DNA of 64,000 nt, from NCBI RefSeq assembly GCF_002563775.1, contig NZ_PDJO01000001.1, positions 3,536,501-3,600,500 on the forward strand. Direction: 5' to 3'. Both the position numbers and the translations under genes were made by a program. A model generated the notes under the pieces. It was given only the letters and a program-made list of their open reading frames with translations, was not told the DNA's origin and made no database searches. Shown in pieces: positions 19,601-29,193 of this stretch (position 1 is the stretch's first letter; each line of letters opens with the position of its first letter). The DNA is from Thioclava sp. ES.031. GTDB lineage: Bacteria > Pseudomonadota > Alphaproteobacteria > Rhodobacterales > Rhodobacteraceae.

Positions 19601-19816
19601 GTGATCGACATCGCCAAGGAGAAGGCGCGTCTGGAGAAAGCTCTGGGCAAGATGGAGAAGGAAATCGGCGGCATGAAGGGCCGTCTGAACAATCCGAAAT
19701 TCATCGCCAATGCCGATCCCGAGGTCGTCGTGGAAACCCGCGAGAACCTCGCGCGCGCCGAGGAAGAGGCCGAGAAAGTGCGTCAGGCCGTGGCGCGTCT
19801 GGCCGAGCTGGGCTGA
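16697..19816 (+). CDS. valS: Valyl-tRNA synthetase
   Basis: A 1039-residue class I synthetase charging tRNA-Val. The HIGH motif reads [15 protein letters not shown] near residue 45 and the KMSKS motif [14 protein letters not shown] near 685. The editing domain ([12 protein letters not shown] near 250) and a C-terminal coiled coil ([20 protein letters not shown]) are present. A lineage-type insertion lies between the editing domain and the [14 protein letters not shown] block. ATG 16697 is chosen over 16688 because the AAGGA site overlaps the upstream ATG. Confidence 0.97.
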   Translation: MTMDKTFDAASAEPRIYAKWEEAGAFKAGANASRDETFCVMIPPPNVTGALHVGHAFNNTVQDILVRWHRMRGFDTLWQPGQDHAGIATQLMVEKELAKTQQPKRVELGREKFLEKVWEWKGEYGSTIINQLKRLGSSCDWSRNAFTMSGAPGAPEGNEGNFHDAVIKVFVDMYEKGLIYRGKRLVNWDPHFETAISDLEVENIEVAGHMWHFKYPLAGGETYTYVEKDEDGNVLFTEERDYISIATTRPETMLGDGAVAVHPSDERYAPIVGKLCEIPVGPKEHRRLIPIITDQYPDPEFGSGAVKITGAHDFNDYMVAKRGGIPMYRLMDTKGAMRTDGLSYEECAARAMDISKGAEFTEAEIDALNLVPEELRGLDRFEAREAVIRQITEEGLAVTTTKTVTDDEGNETETTVPYVEDKPIMQPFGDRSKVVIEPMLTDQWFVDAEKIVGKALDAVRNGDTVIMPEAGEKTYFHWLENIEPWCISRQLWWGHQIPVWYGLDMDAPDFRDDEGDGTIDLVEMGRLLVETKMVHRDDRYHCASDFESVIGWFKAQNAELPTPLNAARIVEVEDRHKAIEVLAASLAQYEMTEDPTQLVYPVWRDADVLDTWFSSGLWPIGTLGWPEDTEEMRKYFPTDVLVTGFDILFFWVARMMMMQLAVMDQVPFHTVYLHQLVRDEKGKKMSKTTGNVIDPLEIIDAYGADALRFTNAAMAAMGGVLKLSEERIKGYRNFGTKIWNATRFAEMNGVFEGPVVTEIPQPTHTVNRWIIGETAKIREQVDEAFAAYRFNDAALGLYGFVWGKVCDWYVEFAKPLFDGEHAEETRATMRWVLDQCYTLLHPIMPFITEELWELTAPQGDRAKMLVHADWPDYKAADLVDEAADREMNWVIELIEAIRSSRTQMGVPVGLKLPMVLAEADDAARAALANNEALIFKLARIESITEAPIPKGAISIPAQGALFGLPLEGVIDIAKEKARLEKALGKMEKEIGGMKGRLNNPKFIANADPEVVVETRENLARAEEEAEKVRQAVARLAELG

Positions 19817-19822
19817 AGAACC

Positions 19823-19854
19823 GGCGCGGCCCAAACAGTGTTTAGGGCCGCGCC
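19823..19854 (+). terminator. Strong hairpin after valS, no T-tract
   Basis: GGCGCGGCCC (19823-19832) pairs perfectly with GGGCCGCGCC (19845-19854) five bases after the valS stop. The usual run of T is missing, so it may only protect the 3' end. Confidence 0.5.
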
Positions 19855-20016
19855 CGACCCTTGGGTGGGCGCTTCAGGACATATGCGGTCATCGCTTTAT
19901 CTCGAAAGCCCGCAAGTCACCCGTGCCCGCGCTGACATCGCCAATGCGCCCTCCCGGGGGGAGGGTCGGGCGCGGCCCGGGGCTGGTCGCCCCGCGCCAT
20001 GAGCTGATCGGAGACC

Positions 20017-21312
20017 TTACTCCGACACTTCCTTCATCGTGAAGGCCACGCCCGAGGCGACCACGCAGATCCCCGCATAGACGATCAGCACCATTTCCGG
20101 CCCCGCCATCGCGAGCGCCGAGCTTGCCGCACCGAAAGCCAGCAGCATCACCCCCACGGTCGTGTTCGACACCGCCGTATAGGCCGCGCGGTCATCCTTG
20201 GGCGACATATCCACCAGATAGGTCGAGCGGCCCAGCCGCACCCCCTGATAGCCGATCATCAGCCCGAACAGCGCCACCGGCGAGGCCCAGATCGTGCCCA
20301 TCAGCCCCGACCAGCCCAACACCACCGCCAGCGCCAGAAACGCGGCCGCGACCAGCCCGGTGAAGATCAGCACCTTGCGCGAGGAGCGATCCGCCAGCCG
20401 CCCCCAGATATAGGAGCTCAGCAGCGAGGCCAGCGCCGAGGCCAGCACCATCGCCCCCAGCGCCCCGAACCGGTTATCGCCCGCCTGAGCCGCGAGCAGC
20501 ACGATATAGGGCGGCGCGAGCGCGGTCGGCAGCAGCAGCACCCGCGCGATCACGAACTTGCCCAGATCGGCGTCTTTCCAAAGCAGGCTCAGCTCGGACA
20601 GGCCGATGCTGCCCTTGTCTTCGCCCGGCTGGTCTTCCTCGCGCAGCGTCGAGAACAGCGCCGCCGCCGCCACCCAGAGCACGGCGGCCAGCGAGATCGC
20701 TCCGATCACGAGGCTCATCCGCTCCACCACCCCGGTCATCAGGACGATCGCGAACAGGATCACCCCGGCGGCTGAGACGCTCGTCGCGATCCCGGTCGTC
20801 GTGCCGCGCCGCGTCCGGTCCACGGTCTTGCCCAGCACATCCTTGTAGCTCACCGAGGACAGCGAGCGCGCAATCGCCAGCACGCCCAGCGCCACCAGCA
20901 TCGCAAGCCCCGCGGCCATCCCCTGCATCGTCAGCGCGATCACCACGATCGCCGCCGCGGCCAGCCCCTGAATCAAACTCCCCGCCGCCCAGGCCCATTT
21001 GCGCTGCGGCATCTTGCGCACATGCGGCGCGGTAAACAGCTGCGGCAAAAGCGAGCCGGACTCGCGCACCGGCACCAGCCAGCTGACGAGCGCGGCGGGC
21101 GCGCCCACCGCCTGCATCAGCCAGCTCAGCACCAGTTTCGGATCGATTAGCCCGTCGGCCAGCTTGGTCATCGACAGCGAGCCGACATGACGCAGGAAAC
21201 TGCCGGGTTCGTGCTGCGCCGCGCTGTCGCTGAGCTCTTTTACGTTCCCCGGCGCATCTCCGGTCAGGGTCTCGAACAGGGAGGTGGAAAAAGAGGTGTC
21301 GCTGGCGCTCAT
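20017..21312 (-). CDS. MFS-type transporter
   Basis: A 431-residue membrane protein with about twelve hydrophobic segments and an N-terminal soluble leader of some 50 residues. Halves are joined by a charged loop around residue 220 (STLREEDQPGED), and RLADRSSRKVLIFTG near 310 resembles the loop 8-9 motif of the major facilitator superfamily. The substrate is unknown. ATG 21312 starts the protein MSASDTSFS; the ribosome site is weak. It is divergent from hisC and convergent with valS. Confidence 0.75.
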   Translation of the reverse strand: MSASDTSFSTSLFETLTGDAPGNVKELSDSAAQHEPGSFLRHVGSLSMTKLADGLIDPKLVLSWLMQAVGAPAALVSWLVPVRESGSLLPQLFTAPHVRKMPQRKWAWAAGSLIQGLAAAAIVVIALTMQGMAAGLAMLVALGVLAIARSLSSVSYKDVLGKTVDRTRRGTTTGIATSVSAAGVILFAIVLMTGVVERMSLVIGAISLAAVLWVAAAALFSTLREEDQPGEDKGSIGLSELSLLWKDADLGKFVIARVLLLPTALAPPYIVLLAAQAGDNRFGALGAMVLASALASLLSSYIWGRLADRSSRKVLIFTGLVAAAFLALAVVLGWSGLMGTIWASPVALFGLMIGYQGVRLGRSTYLVDMSPKDDRAAYTAVSNTTVGVMLLAFGAASSALAMAGPEMVLIVYAGICVVASGVAFTMKEVSE

Positions 21313-21450
21313 CGGCTGGCTTCCCAAACTTATGTCATTTCACGATATTACGCAGGGAAAAGCATTTGGCCCAGTCCCCGGTTCCGCCGCGATCGCGCCA
21401 ACCGACGCGCCCTCTTGCCGCACCCGCGCTTTGCGCTTACGCCTGTAGCC

Positions 21451-22560
21451 ATGACCGGACCCCGTTACACAAAACTGATCGACAGCCTTCCCGCCACCGT
21501 GCCTTTCGTCGGGCCCGAGGAACAGGAGCGCCGTGCCGGCCGCCCCTTCGCCGCGCGGCTGGGGGCCAATGAAAACGGCTTCGGCCCCTCCCCGCGCGCG
21601 ATTGCCGCGATGGCGGCGGCAGCGGGCGATGTCTGGAAATACGGCGACTCGGCCAGTTTCGATCTGCGCGCGGCGATTGCCGAGCATCACGGGGTCGCAG
21701 TCGAGAACGTGCTGGTCGGCGAAGGGATCGACGGGCTTCTGGGATATCTGTGCCGTCTGGTGATCGAACAGGGCGACGCGGTCGTGACCTCGGACGGGGC
21801 CTATCCGACCTTCAACTACCATGTGGCGGGCTTTGGCGGGGTGCTGCACAAGGTGCCCTATGCCGATGACCACGAAGACCCGCAGGCGCTGATCGCGAAG
21901 GCGGCGGAGGTGGGAGCGAAGCTCGTCTATATCGCGAACCCCGACAATCCGATGGGCACCCATCACCCGCGCGAGACGATCGAGGCGATGATCGAGGCGG
22001 TGCCCGAAGGCACGCTGATGGTGCTGGACGAGGCCTATGTGGAATTCGCCGAAGACGGGACCGAGGCGCGCATCAAAGCCGACGATCCCCGCGTGATCCG
22101 GATGCGCACCTTCTCGAAGGCGCATGGGATGGCAGGCGCGCGTGTGGGCTATGCTTTGGCCGCGCCCGAGCTGATCGCGGCCTTCGACAAGATCCGCAAT
22201 CATTTCGGCATGTGCCGCATCTCTCAGGCGGGCGCGCTGGCCGCGCTGCAGGACAAAACTTGGGCCGCCTATATGCGCCTTCTGGTGGCAGGCGCGCGCG
22301 ACCGGATCGACACCATCGCGCGCGAGAACGGGCTGACCACCCTGCCCTCGGCCACGAATTTCGTCGCCATCGACTGTGGGCAGGACGGTGAGTTTGCGCG
22401 GGCCGTGCTGCGGGAACTCGATGCGCGCGGCGTGTTCGTGCGGATGCCTTTCGTCGCGCCGCAAGACCGCTGCATCCGGGTTTCGGTCGGGCCAGACGCC
22501 GAACTCGACGCGCTCGCTGCGGCCCTGCCCGACGCGCTGGAAGCCGCCCGCCCGCGCTGA
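21451..22560 (+). CDS. hisC: Histidinol-phosphate aminotransferase-like enzyme
   Basis: A 369-residue fold-type I PLP aminotransferase. Family marks are the early LGANENGFGPSP, IANPDNPMGTHH (near 165), VLDEAYVEF (near 192), and the PLP lysine in TFSKAHGMAGARVGYAL (near 222). These fit HisC, which converts imidazole acetol phosphate with glutamate, though the paralogous aromatic aminotransferases look alike. No other his gene is in the window, so a second HisC paralogue acting on aromatic amino acids is possible. Confidence 0.82.
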   Translation: MTGPRYTKLIDSLPATVPFVGPEEQERRAGRPFAARLGANENGFGPSPRAIAAMAAAAGDVWKYGDSASFDLRAAIAEHHGVAVENVLVGEGIDGLLGYLCRLVIEQGDAVVTSDGAYPTFNYHVAGFGGVLHKVPYADDHEDPQALIAKAAEVGAKLVYIANPDNPMGTHHPRETIEAMIEAVPEGTLMVLDEAYVEFAEDGTEARIKADDPRVIRMRTFSKAHGMAGARVGYALAAPELIAAFDKIRNHFGMCRISQAGALAALQDKTWAAYMRLLVAGARDRIDTIARENGLTTLPSATNFVAIDCGQDGEFARAVLRELDARGVFVRMPFVAPQDRCIRVSVGPDAELDALAAALPDALEAARPR

Positions 22561-22695
22561 TCGGGGCACCCTCTCGAACACAATTCCGCCGATGAGATCG
22601 GCGAAAAAGCACCGGCCTCAGCGCATCTCGCCGCAAGGTGAGTTGCGCCGACTCGGGGGCGCTCCCATGTTTTGCTCAACAACAGGAGCAGACCC

Positions 22696-22902
22696 ATGAG
22701 CCGCAAGACTCGCAACGCCCGTATCGCAATGCTTAGCCCGCTGGCCTTTGCCTTGGCCTTCGGCGCTTATGCAGGCATGACCCAATCCAGCCGCGAGATG
22801 AAGCTCTCGACCTCGCGCACCGAAGCCCCGCAAGTGTCGCGCGAAGCCTCGGAAGAGGTCGAACAGCTCACCGACTGGCTGGAGCGTCACGGTCAGGCCT
22901 GA
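22696..22902 (+). CDS. Small protein with one hydrophobic N-terminal segment
   Basis: A 68-residue protein of unknown function. A basic start (MSRKTRNARIA) leads into a hydrophobic stretch of about 18 residues (MLSPLAFALAFGAYAGM), then a polar, acidic tail. It could be a single-pass membrane or exported peptide. An AGGAG ribosome site lies eight bases before the ATG. Its last ten bases overlap the convergent aminotransferase gene. Confidence 0.55.
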   Translation: MSRKTRNARIAMLSPLAFALAFGAYAGMTQSSREMKLSTSRTEAPQVSREASEEVEQLTDWLERHGQA

Positions 22903-24104
22903 CCGGCGCCTTTCGCGATAGCCCCCGCCGCCGCGGCGATGCCGCCGGGGTTGTGCGGGATTTTCAGCGCCTGCATCCCGGCCTCCATCGTCGCCAGCGC
23001 GCCCAGCGTCATATGGGCGTTCACATGGCCCATATGGGCGACTCGCAGGAAATCGTTGGCCTCGGGCGTGCCGGGTTCGGCCATCCCGAGCCCGATACCC
23101 AGCGTCACCCCCGCCTCGCGTTCGAGCCAGCTGCGCAGCCGCTGGGCATTACCGCCGCCGATCCGCGCCGCCGTCACCGAATGGGCGCGATGGGCCGGGT
23201 TCGCGATATTGAGCGCGATGTCACCCTCCTGCCCCCAGGTCTCGAAAGCGGCCCAGACGGCGGAGGCGAGCGTCGCGTGACGCGCCCAGATATGGGTCAG
23301 CCCCTCTTCCTCGAGGATCATCTTGAGCGATTCATCGAGGCCGAAGAGGTGATGGGTCGGCGAGGTCCCCCCGAAATACTGATAGACCATCTCGGGGAAG
23401 GCGCGCGGCTGCCAATCCCAATAGGGCGTGACCAGATCGGCCTCGCGGCTGGCGGCCAGCGCCTTGTCGGAGAACCACACGAAGCCCAGACCCGGCGGCA
23501 CCATCAGGCCCTTCTGGCTGGCGGCGACCATCACGTCGACGCCCCAGTCATCCATCCGGAACTCGTCGCAACCGAGCGAGGCGATACAATCGACCATCAA
23601 GAGCGCCGGGTGGCCCGCCGCGTCGATCGCCGCACGGATCGCCGGCACGTCATTGACCACCGAGGTCGCGGTATCGACATGGGTGAGCAGCACGGCCTTG
23701 ATCTCGTGATCCTTGTCGGCCCGCAGCGCCTCTTCGACGCGGGCCGGATCGGCCGGTGCCTTGATGCCGAATTCCAGCCGCTCAACCTGAACGCCCATCG
23801 TGGCCGCGTTGCGCGCCCAGATATTGCCGAAGCGCCCGGTCACGAGGCTCAGCGCCTTGTCGCCGCGTGAGAACACGTTGGAGATCGACGCCTCCCAGGC
23901 CCCGTGCCCGTTGGCGATATAGATCGCGACATGGGACGAGGACATCGCCACCCGACGCAGGTTCGCCGCGACCCTAGCCGCGATCTCCTCGATCTCGCCT
24001 TCATAGATATTGGGCGCGGGACGATGCATCGCGGCCAGAACACGGTCAGGCATCGTCGAGGGGCCGGGAATGGCGAGGTAGGGGCGACCTTGGGCAAGGC
24101 TCAT
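22893..24104 (-). CDS. Class V aminotransferase, serine-glyoxylate aminotransferase-like
   Basis: A 403-residue PLP enzyme of the small-molecule class V group (serine-glyoxylate, alanine-glyoxylate or ureidoglycine-glyoxylate type). The start GRPYLAIPGPSTMPDRVL, the LLTHVDTATSVVND strand near 140, VDCIASLGCDEFRMDDWGVD near 171 and the PLP lysine in VAASQKGLMVPPGLGF near 195 are clear. It probably moves amino groups to glyoxylate; the exact donor is not settled by the sequence. It is divergent from the ABC exporter. Confidence 0.85.
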   Translation of the reverse strand: MSLAQGRPYLAIPGPSTMPDRVLAAMHRPAPNIYEGEIEEIAARVAANLRRVAMSSSHVAIYIANGHGAWEASISNVFSRGDKALSLVTGRFGNIWARNAATMGVQVERLEFGIKAPADPARVEEALRADKDHEIKAVLLTHVDTATSVVNDVPAIRAAIDAAGHPALLMVDCIASLGCDEFRMDDWGVDVMVAASQKGLMVPPGLGFVWFSDKALAASREADLVTPYWDWQPRAFPEMVYQYFGGTSPTHHLFGLDESLKMILEEEGLTHIWARHATLASAVWAAFETWGQEGDIALNIANPAHRAHSVTAARIGGGNAQRLRSWLEREAGVTLGIGLGMAEPGTPEANDFLRVAHMGHVNAHMTLGALATMEAGMQALKIPHNPGGIAAAAGAIAKGAGQA

Positions 24105-24252
24105 CGGGTATCTCCGTCTGGCACAACGGACAATCGGTAATCCCGCCCGCGCGCCGCGTCAATCTCGCGCCCGGCTTGCACGCGCCCCCTATCTCGCGGT
24201 ACTTCACGGGCTTAACCGCGCGCCGACAGGCGCGCCTATCGCATGGTGCCTC

Positions 24253-26001
24253 GTGGCCAAGACTGCAAACCCTTACACGTCGAAACACCTCGCAGGCCGG
24301 ATGTGGCGCGACTATCTGCGCAAGCACCTGCCGATGATCGGCGTGTCGATGGTCCTTCTGATGATCGAAGGCTCGACGCTGGGCGCGCTGAGCTGGATGC
24401 TCAAGCCGCTCTTCGACAAGGTCTTCGTGCAGGGCGAGAGCGAGTTGATCTGGTGGGTCGGCGCCGCGATCTTCGGGCTGTTCCTGATCCGCGCGACGAC
24501 CTCTGTGGCCTCGCGTACGGTGATGACGAGCGTCTCGCTGCGCACTTCGAGCGATATGCAGACCGATCTCTTCCGCCACATGCTGCGGCTCGACCAGCAC
24601 TTCTATCAGGCCAACCCGCCCGGCGCGCTGATCGAACGGGTTCAGGGCGACACCGCCGCCGTGCAGAACGTGTGGAAGATCTTCATCTCCAGCACCGGGC
24701 GCGATGCGGTTTCGCTGATCTCGCTGTTCGCCGTGGCGGTCGCCATCGATCCCGGCTGGACGCTGGGCGCGGTGATCGGCGCGCCGCTCCTGATCCTGCC
24801 GGTCGCGATGGCGCAACGCTATATCCGGCGCAAGACCCGCCAGATGCGCGAAAGCTCGTCCGAGCGCGCGACCCGGCTCGACGAGGTCTTCCACGGCATC
24901 GCCGCCGTGAAGCTCAACGGGATCGAGGAATACCAGGCGGGGCGTTTCTCCCGACTGGTGAACGAAGTCCGCGTGGCGCAGATCAAGACCACCTTCATCT
25001 CGGGCCTCGTGCCCGCGATGATCGACATCATCACCGGTCTGGGCTTCTTCGTGGTCCTGATCCTCGGCGGCCAGCAGATTCTGGCGGGCGAGCGGTCGGT
25101 CGGCGATTTCATGTCCTTCTTCACCGCGATGGCGCTGGCCTTCCAGCCGCTGCGCCGCCTCGCGAATTCAGCGGGCGCATGGCAAACGGCGGCGGCGAGC
25201 CTCGAGCGGATCTATCGCCTGTTCGATACGCAACCCGCGATTACCTCGCCCGCGCAGCCTGCCGCCCTGCCCGAGACCACGCGGATCGAGTTCGACGACG
25301 TGCATCTGCATTACGGCGACAAGCACGTCCTGCGCGGTCTCAGCTTCGTTGCCGAACCCGGCCAGACCACCGCGCTTGTCGGCCCCTCGGGTGCGGGCAA
25401 GACCACCGTGTTCAACCTGCTAACCCGGCTCGTCGATCCCGATAGCGGGCGCATCACGCTGGGCGGCACGCCGCTGAACGATCTCGGCCTTGCCGAACTG
25501 CGCCAGCATTTCTCGACCGTGTCGCAGGATTCCGCGCTGTTCGACGAAACGATCCGCGAAAACGTTCTGCTCGGGCGGCAGGAGGTCGATCCCGACCATA
25601 TCCAGACCGCGCTCGAAGCGGCTCATGTGACGGAATTCACCGACCTTCTGCAAAACGGCATCAATACCGGCGCAGGCCCGCGCGGCTCGGCGCTCTCGGG
25701 CGGGCAGCGCCAGCGGGTCGCCATCGCGCGCGCGGTGCTGCGCGACGCGCCGATCCTGCTGCTCGACGAGGCGACCTCCGCCCTCGACACCGTCTCCGAG
25801 GCCAAGGTCGCGCAGGCACTGGCGGACCTGAGCCAGGGCCGCACGACGCTGGTGATCGCCCACCGCCTGTCAACCGTGCGCAATGCCGACAAGATCGTCG
25901 TGGTGGTCGAAGGTCAGGTCGTGGAACAGGGCACGCATGACGAGCTGCTGGCCAAGAACGGGCCCTATGCGGGGCTGTGCCGGATGCAGCTTCTCGATTG
26001 A
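24253..26001 (+). CDS. ABC exporter, MsbA-type (membrane-ATPase fusion)
   Basis: A 582-residue half-transporter with six N-terminal membrane segments fused to an ATPase. The ATPase has Walker A GPSGAGKTT (about 377), signature LSGGQRQRVAIARA (about 481) and Walker B ILLLDEATSALD (about 503). Such homodimers flip lipid A, other lipids or drugs; the MsbA-like layout hints at lipid A core export. The frame opens with GTG at 24253; the ATG at 24243 is in a different frame. It is followed 50 bases later by ygfZ. Confidence 0.9.
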   Translation: MAKTANPYTSKHLAGRMWRDYLRKHLPMIGVSMVLLMIEGSTLGALSWMLKPLFDKVFVQGESELIWWVGAAIFGLFLIRATTSVASRTVMTSVSLRTSSDMQTDLFRHMLRLDQHFYQANPPGALIERVQGDTAAVQNVWKIFISSTGRDAVSLISLFAVAVAIDPGWTLGAVIGAPLLILPVAMAQRYIRRKTRQMRESSSERATRLDEVFHGIAAVKLNGIEEYQAGRFSRLVNEVRVAQIKTTFISGLVPAMIDIITGLGFFVVLILGGQQILAGERSVGDFMSFFTAMALAFQPLRRLANSAGAWQTAAASLERIYRLFDTQPAITSPAQPAALPETTRIEFDDVHLHYGDKHVLRGLSFVAEPGQTTALVGPSGAGKTTVFNLLTRLVDPDSGRITLGGTPLNDLGLAELRQHFSTVSQDSALFDETIRENVLLGRQEVDPDHIQTALEAAHVTEFTDLLQNGINTGAGPRGSALSGGQRQRVAIARAVLRDAPILLLDEATSALDTVSEAKVAQALADLSQGRTTLVIAHRLSTVRNADKIVVVVEGQVVEQGTHDELLAKNGPYAGLCRMQLLD

Positions 26002-26051
26002 GTTGGCATTCCCGTCCCGGCTGCCTACATGGGCGGGGAAAGGAGACCTCC

Positions 26052-26783
26052 ATGGCCGAGCGCATTCTCTACGAGATCACCGGTGCGGATCGCGAGCACT
26101 TCCTGCAAGGGCTGGTGACGAACGACGTGAGCCACGTGAAAGACGGGCTGGTTTATACCGCCCTGCTGACGCCGCAGGGCAAATACCTTGCTGATTTCTT
26201 CCTGCTGGCGCGGGGCGAGGCGATCGTGCTCGATATCGACGCCAGCATCGCCGAGGCGACGATCAAGCGGTTGGGCATGTACAAGCTGCGTGCGGATGTC
26301 GCGATCGCCCCCTCGGAGCTGAATGTCTATCGCGGCACCGGACCGGCGCCCGAGGGCGCACTGGCCGATCCGCGCCATCCCGACATGGGCTGGCGGCTCT
26401 ACGGGGACGAAGCGGGCGATGACGGCACCGATTGGGACGCGATCCGGGTTGCGCATTGCATCCCTGAGACCGGTGTCGAACTGACCCCCGACACGTTCAT
26501 CCTCGAGGCCGGGTTCGATCGGTTAGCCGGCGTGGATTTCCGCAAAGGCTGCTATGTCGGCCAGGAAGTCACCGCGCGGATGAAGCACAAGACCGAGCTG
26601 CGCAAAGGCTTCGTCACGGTCGATGTCAAAGGTCCCGCCGCGCCGGGAACCGAGATCACCTCGGACGGGCGCAGCGTCGGGCGTCTTTTCACCCGTTCGG
26701 GCGATCGCGCGATCGCCTATCTGCGCCTCGGACGCGCAACGGGCGAGATGTCGGCGGGTGACGCATCGGTCACTTATTTATGA
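26052..26783 (+). CDS. ygfZ: Folate-binding YgfZ/GcvT-type protein
   Basis: A 243-residue protein related to the glycine-cleavage T protein. The diagnostic KGCYVGQEVTARMKHK lies near residues 173-188; the Cys there is needed for iron-sulphur cluster assembly or repair with folate in the YgfZ family. The N-terminal region (FLQGLVTNDV, LTPQGKYLADFF) also matches. An AAAGGAG ribosome site precedes the ATG. The small spacing to the ABC exporter suggests cotranscription. Confidence 0.92.
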   Translation: MAERILYEITGADREHFLQGLVTNDVSHVKDGLVYTALLTPQGKYLADFFLLARGEAIVLDIDASIAEATIKRLGMYKLRADVAIAPSELNVYRGTGPAPEGALADPRHPDMGWRLYGDEAGDDGTDWDAIRVAHCIPETGVELTPDTFILEAGFDRLAGVDFRKGCYVGQEVTARMKHKTELRKGFVTVDVKGPAAPGTEITSDGRSVGRLFTRSGDRAIAYLRLGRATGEMSAGDASVTYL

Positions 26784-27180
26784 CCAACGAGGATCAAATG
26801 TTTCAAAAAGCGCAAGCCCCGCGGCTGCGTTTTGCGAGACATCGTGACGCGCAAGAAACGGCAGAGAAAATTCTTCGTATATCGAATGATTTCCCACTGC
26901 CGTCCTCGCGAAAATAAGAAGCATTTTCTGATGCTTACGCGGCATATTCGGCTTTTTGAGGTTCGCACTTTGCGAATACCTGCCCTTGAATTTCGTCAGC
27001 GCGCCCTTAATTCGCGTCAAGTGCGATCCCTTTCAGGGGGGCAGGTTTTGACGACGGGCAAGGGTGCCATGCGCATAGCGCATAGCTGCCATGTGACCCA
27101 AGGCATATCGAATCGGGGGCCGAACGGCCTAGATGGCCCTCACGCCAGGAAACGCAAGAGCAATAACAAAGGACGGAAGA
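26784..27180. other. 397-bp intergenic region, no gene recognised
   Basis: The stretch is visibly more AT-rich than its neighbours in its first half. Open frames on both strands show no coding features and were not called. Near the downstream gene are short repeats (GCGCATAGCGCATAGC; GGCCGAACGGCC), and an AAAGGACGG ribosome site sits just before 27181. A long leader or a small RNA for the downstream gene is possible but not shown. Confidence 0.4.
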
Positions 27181-27513
27181 ATGCGCGATTTCGTTGACGG
27201 CTCGGCCTTCAATTACGAGCAGGGCCAACGAGCCCGCAAACTGTTCGCCGCTGTGGTTCTCGCGGCGCTGGATGATGCGATTGCAGACGACAAGAAATAC
27301 GGCAACGGTCCCGAGCAGATCGCCCGCTGGGCACGCTCGCGCGATGGTCGTGAAGTTCTGTCCTGCGCCGGCATCGATCCGAACGAGCGCGTCGTCCGGG
27401 GTTTGATGGAATTCGTCGGCAAAGGTGTCCGCACGTCGGTCGCCCTGTCGCGCGAAGAAAGCGAACGCCGTCTCGCCGCGATTTCGGATGAGCACGAGGC
27501 CGAAGCCGCCTGA
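27181..27513 (+). CDS. DUF6280-like conserved protein
   Basis: A 110-residue soluble protein that opens MRDFVDGSAFNYEQGQRARK. It is helical, with a basic patch (RWARSRDGREVL) and a final acidic tail. I recall this as a Rhodobacterales-restricted family (DUF6280) without a known role; that match is from memory. It is monocistronic, with a long upstream region, a good ribosome site and a strong terminator. This layout suggests independent, possibly high expression. Confidence 0.7.
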   Translation: MRDFVDGSAFNYEQGQRARKLFAAVVLAALDDAIADDKKYGNGPEQIARWARSRDGREVLSCAGIDPNERVVRGLMEFVGKGVRTSVALSREESERRLAAISDEHEAEAA

Positions 27514-27547
27514 TCCTGTCAGGTGCCACGGCGACAGTTGGATACAC

Positions 27548-27580
27548 AAAACGGCGCGTCCGTCGGGGCGCGCCGTTTTG
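27548..27580 (+). terminator. Rho-independent terminator
   Basis: AAAACGGCGCG pairs with CGCGCCGTTTT around a ten-base loop. The AAAA and TTTT flanks let it work in both directions. Confidence 0.88.
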
Positions 27581-27730
27581 AATTTCTGGGGCTTGTCTTC
27601 GGTAGCAGTCTAAGCCGCGTCTTGGGACCGTGCCTTCGATTTGGCGTTGTTTGCGACTGCGCGCGGCATGGTGGGGCAGCCAACACGTCGCGCCCGCGAC
27701 GGGCCGTGGCACAGTCCCGAATGGGAAAGG

Positions 27731-29050
27731 TCAGTCCAGATCGCGGCTCATCAGCGCGCGCTGCACTTCGCGACGCACCATCTTGCGCAGGTTACGCGTG
27801 ATCTTCGCGCCGAGCGCGCCCTGGAGCTCTTCGCGCAGCAGCGACGAAACGAGCTGCCGAAGCTGGGTCTCGGTCATCGATTGCGCCAGCGGATGCAAGG
27901 CGGCATCGGGCTGGTCCGACGTGGACGCAAGCTCGGCCTCGAGCGCGGCGATCTCATCAGCCTCGAAATCTTCCTCGAGCGTCGCACGCAGCTCCGCATA
28001 GCTGGAGGTCCGCGGCTCCGGCTCAGGGGCACGCGCCCCGGCATCACTGAGATGCAGGCGACGCGGCGGCGTGTCCGCCTCCGGGTCGCTCGCCTGCATG
28101 AACGCGGATGCACTGTCAGTGTCGTCGCCCATCTCCGGCGTGAGATCTTCCCAATCCTGCACTGCGGTGGCGTCCTGCAGCGGCTCAGGCTCCGCCTCGG
28201 CCCCCGGCGGCACGTCGAAGCCGATCACGGCCTCGGTCGCGAGGGGTTCATCGTCGGTGCTGATGGCTTCCGGCTCGATCTCTGCGGGAGCGGCGTCATC
28301 GAAATCGAGCCCCGCCAGAGGGTCATCCTCGGCGGACGTATCGTTCTCGGCGCTCTCCAGCATATCGGCGGCAGCGTCCGCGTCACCGTCCGACGCGCCG
28401 GCTTCCGGCGCTTGGGGCGCGACGAAACCGGCCACGTCTTCCCACTCGGCGCTGGTGAAGGTCCGCTCCGGATCGGCGCCCTGATCCCAAACCGGCGTAA
28501 AACTTTCGGGTAGTTCGGTCAGCGGCGCGGTGCCTGCCGGTTCGAACCTGTCGCCCGTCTCGGATTCATAATCGGAACCATCGCGCGCCACTTCTGCCTC
28601 AAGCTGGGCGAGCGAGCCCTCCAGCCGCTTGAGCTCATCGTCAAAGCTGCTCTGCGGCAGCTCCGCTTCCGACGGCCAGGGCTCCGCCTCGGCATCATCG
28701 AATTCGGGTTCAAAATTCTGCGGCTTGCGACGCGCCTCGGACAGCGGTGCGGGCTCCGCCGACTCGGCGGGCGCCTCCGACAGATCGGCCGCGTCATCCT
28801 GCGCCGCCTCGGCTTCCTCTTCCGCAGAAACACCCGGCGCGGACCATTCGAGATCGTGGATATCGCCTTTCGGTTCCGCCTGAGTGTCCGACACGAGATG
28901 CGCGGGCGTCAAAACCAGCGGATCGGGCGTCGAGCCCTCCCCTTTCGAGGTCGGATAGCTCTCGGCCACACGCGGGCTGTCCTGCGACACCAGTCGCCGG
29001 ATCGATGCCAGCACATCTTCGATTTCGGGTCTGGGTCGCGTATCAGCCAT
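27731..29050 (-). CDS. PopZ/DUF2497-like acidic scaffold candidate
   Basis: A 439-residue, strongly acidic, low-complexity protein. A short N-terminal helix (PEIEDVLASIRRLVSQDSP) is followed by about 340 residues rich in D, E, A, P and S, probably disordered. The C-terminal 45 residues form basic amphipathic helices (LRQLVSSLLREELQGALG, NLRKMVRREVQRAL). This is the architecture of the polar organiser PopZ: short N helix, acidic linker, C-terminal oligomerisation helices. Identity at the residue level is modest by eye, so PopZ function is an inference. ATG 29050 follows AGGATGGAG. Confidence 0.6.
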   Translation of the reverse strand: MADTRPRPEIEDVLASIRRLVSQDSPRVAESYPTSKGEGSTPDPLVLTPAHLVSDTQAEPKGDIHDLEWSAPGVSAEEEAEAAQDDAADLSEAPAESAEPAPLSEARRKPQNFEPEFDDAEAEPWPSEAELPQSSFDDELKRLEGSLAQLEAEVARDGSDYESETGDRFEPAGTAPLTELPESFTPVWDQGADPERTFTSAEWEDVAGFVAPQAPEAGASDGDADAAADMLESAENDTSAEDDPLAGLDFDDAAPAEIEPEAISTDDEPLATEAVIGFDVPPGAEAEPEPLQDATAVQDWEDLTPEMGDDTDSASAFMQASDPEADTPPRRLHLSDAGARAPEPEPRTSSYAELRATLEEDFEADEIAALEAELASTSDQPDAALHPLAQSMTETQLRQLVSSLLREELQGALGAKITRNLRKMVRREVQRALMSRDLD

Positions 29051-29193
29051 GATCACTCCATCCTGCAGCGCGCACGCGCGCCTGTCCAGCCGTGACGGAC
29101 CCGAAACTGCGAGGGACACCCGGAGGCTGCGATGCCTGCGCCACATCGGCGCGGCAGGCGGGCCCAAAAGCCCGCCGAAACACCGTTCGGTCG

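Noticed and set aside
16661..19834. An open frame of more than 1000 codons antisense to valS
   Set aside because: It is the mirror of a GC-rich, codon-biased gene; valS itself has all synthetase motifs, and the antisense product shows no domain or ribosome site.
26832..27197. 121-codon frame in the 26.8-27.2 kb gap
   Set aside because: Basic, unlike any protein I know, overlaps the start of the DUF6280-like gene and lacks a ribosome site.
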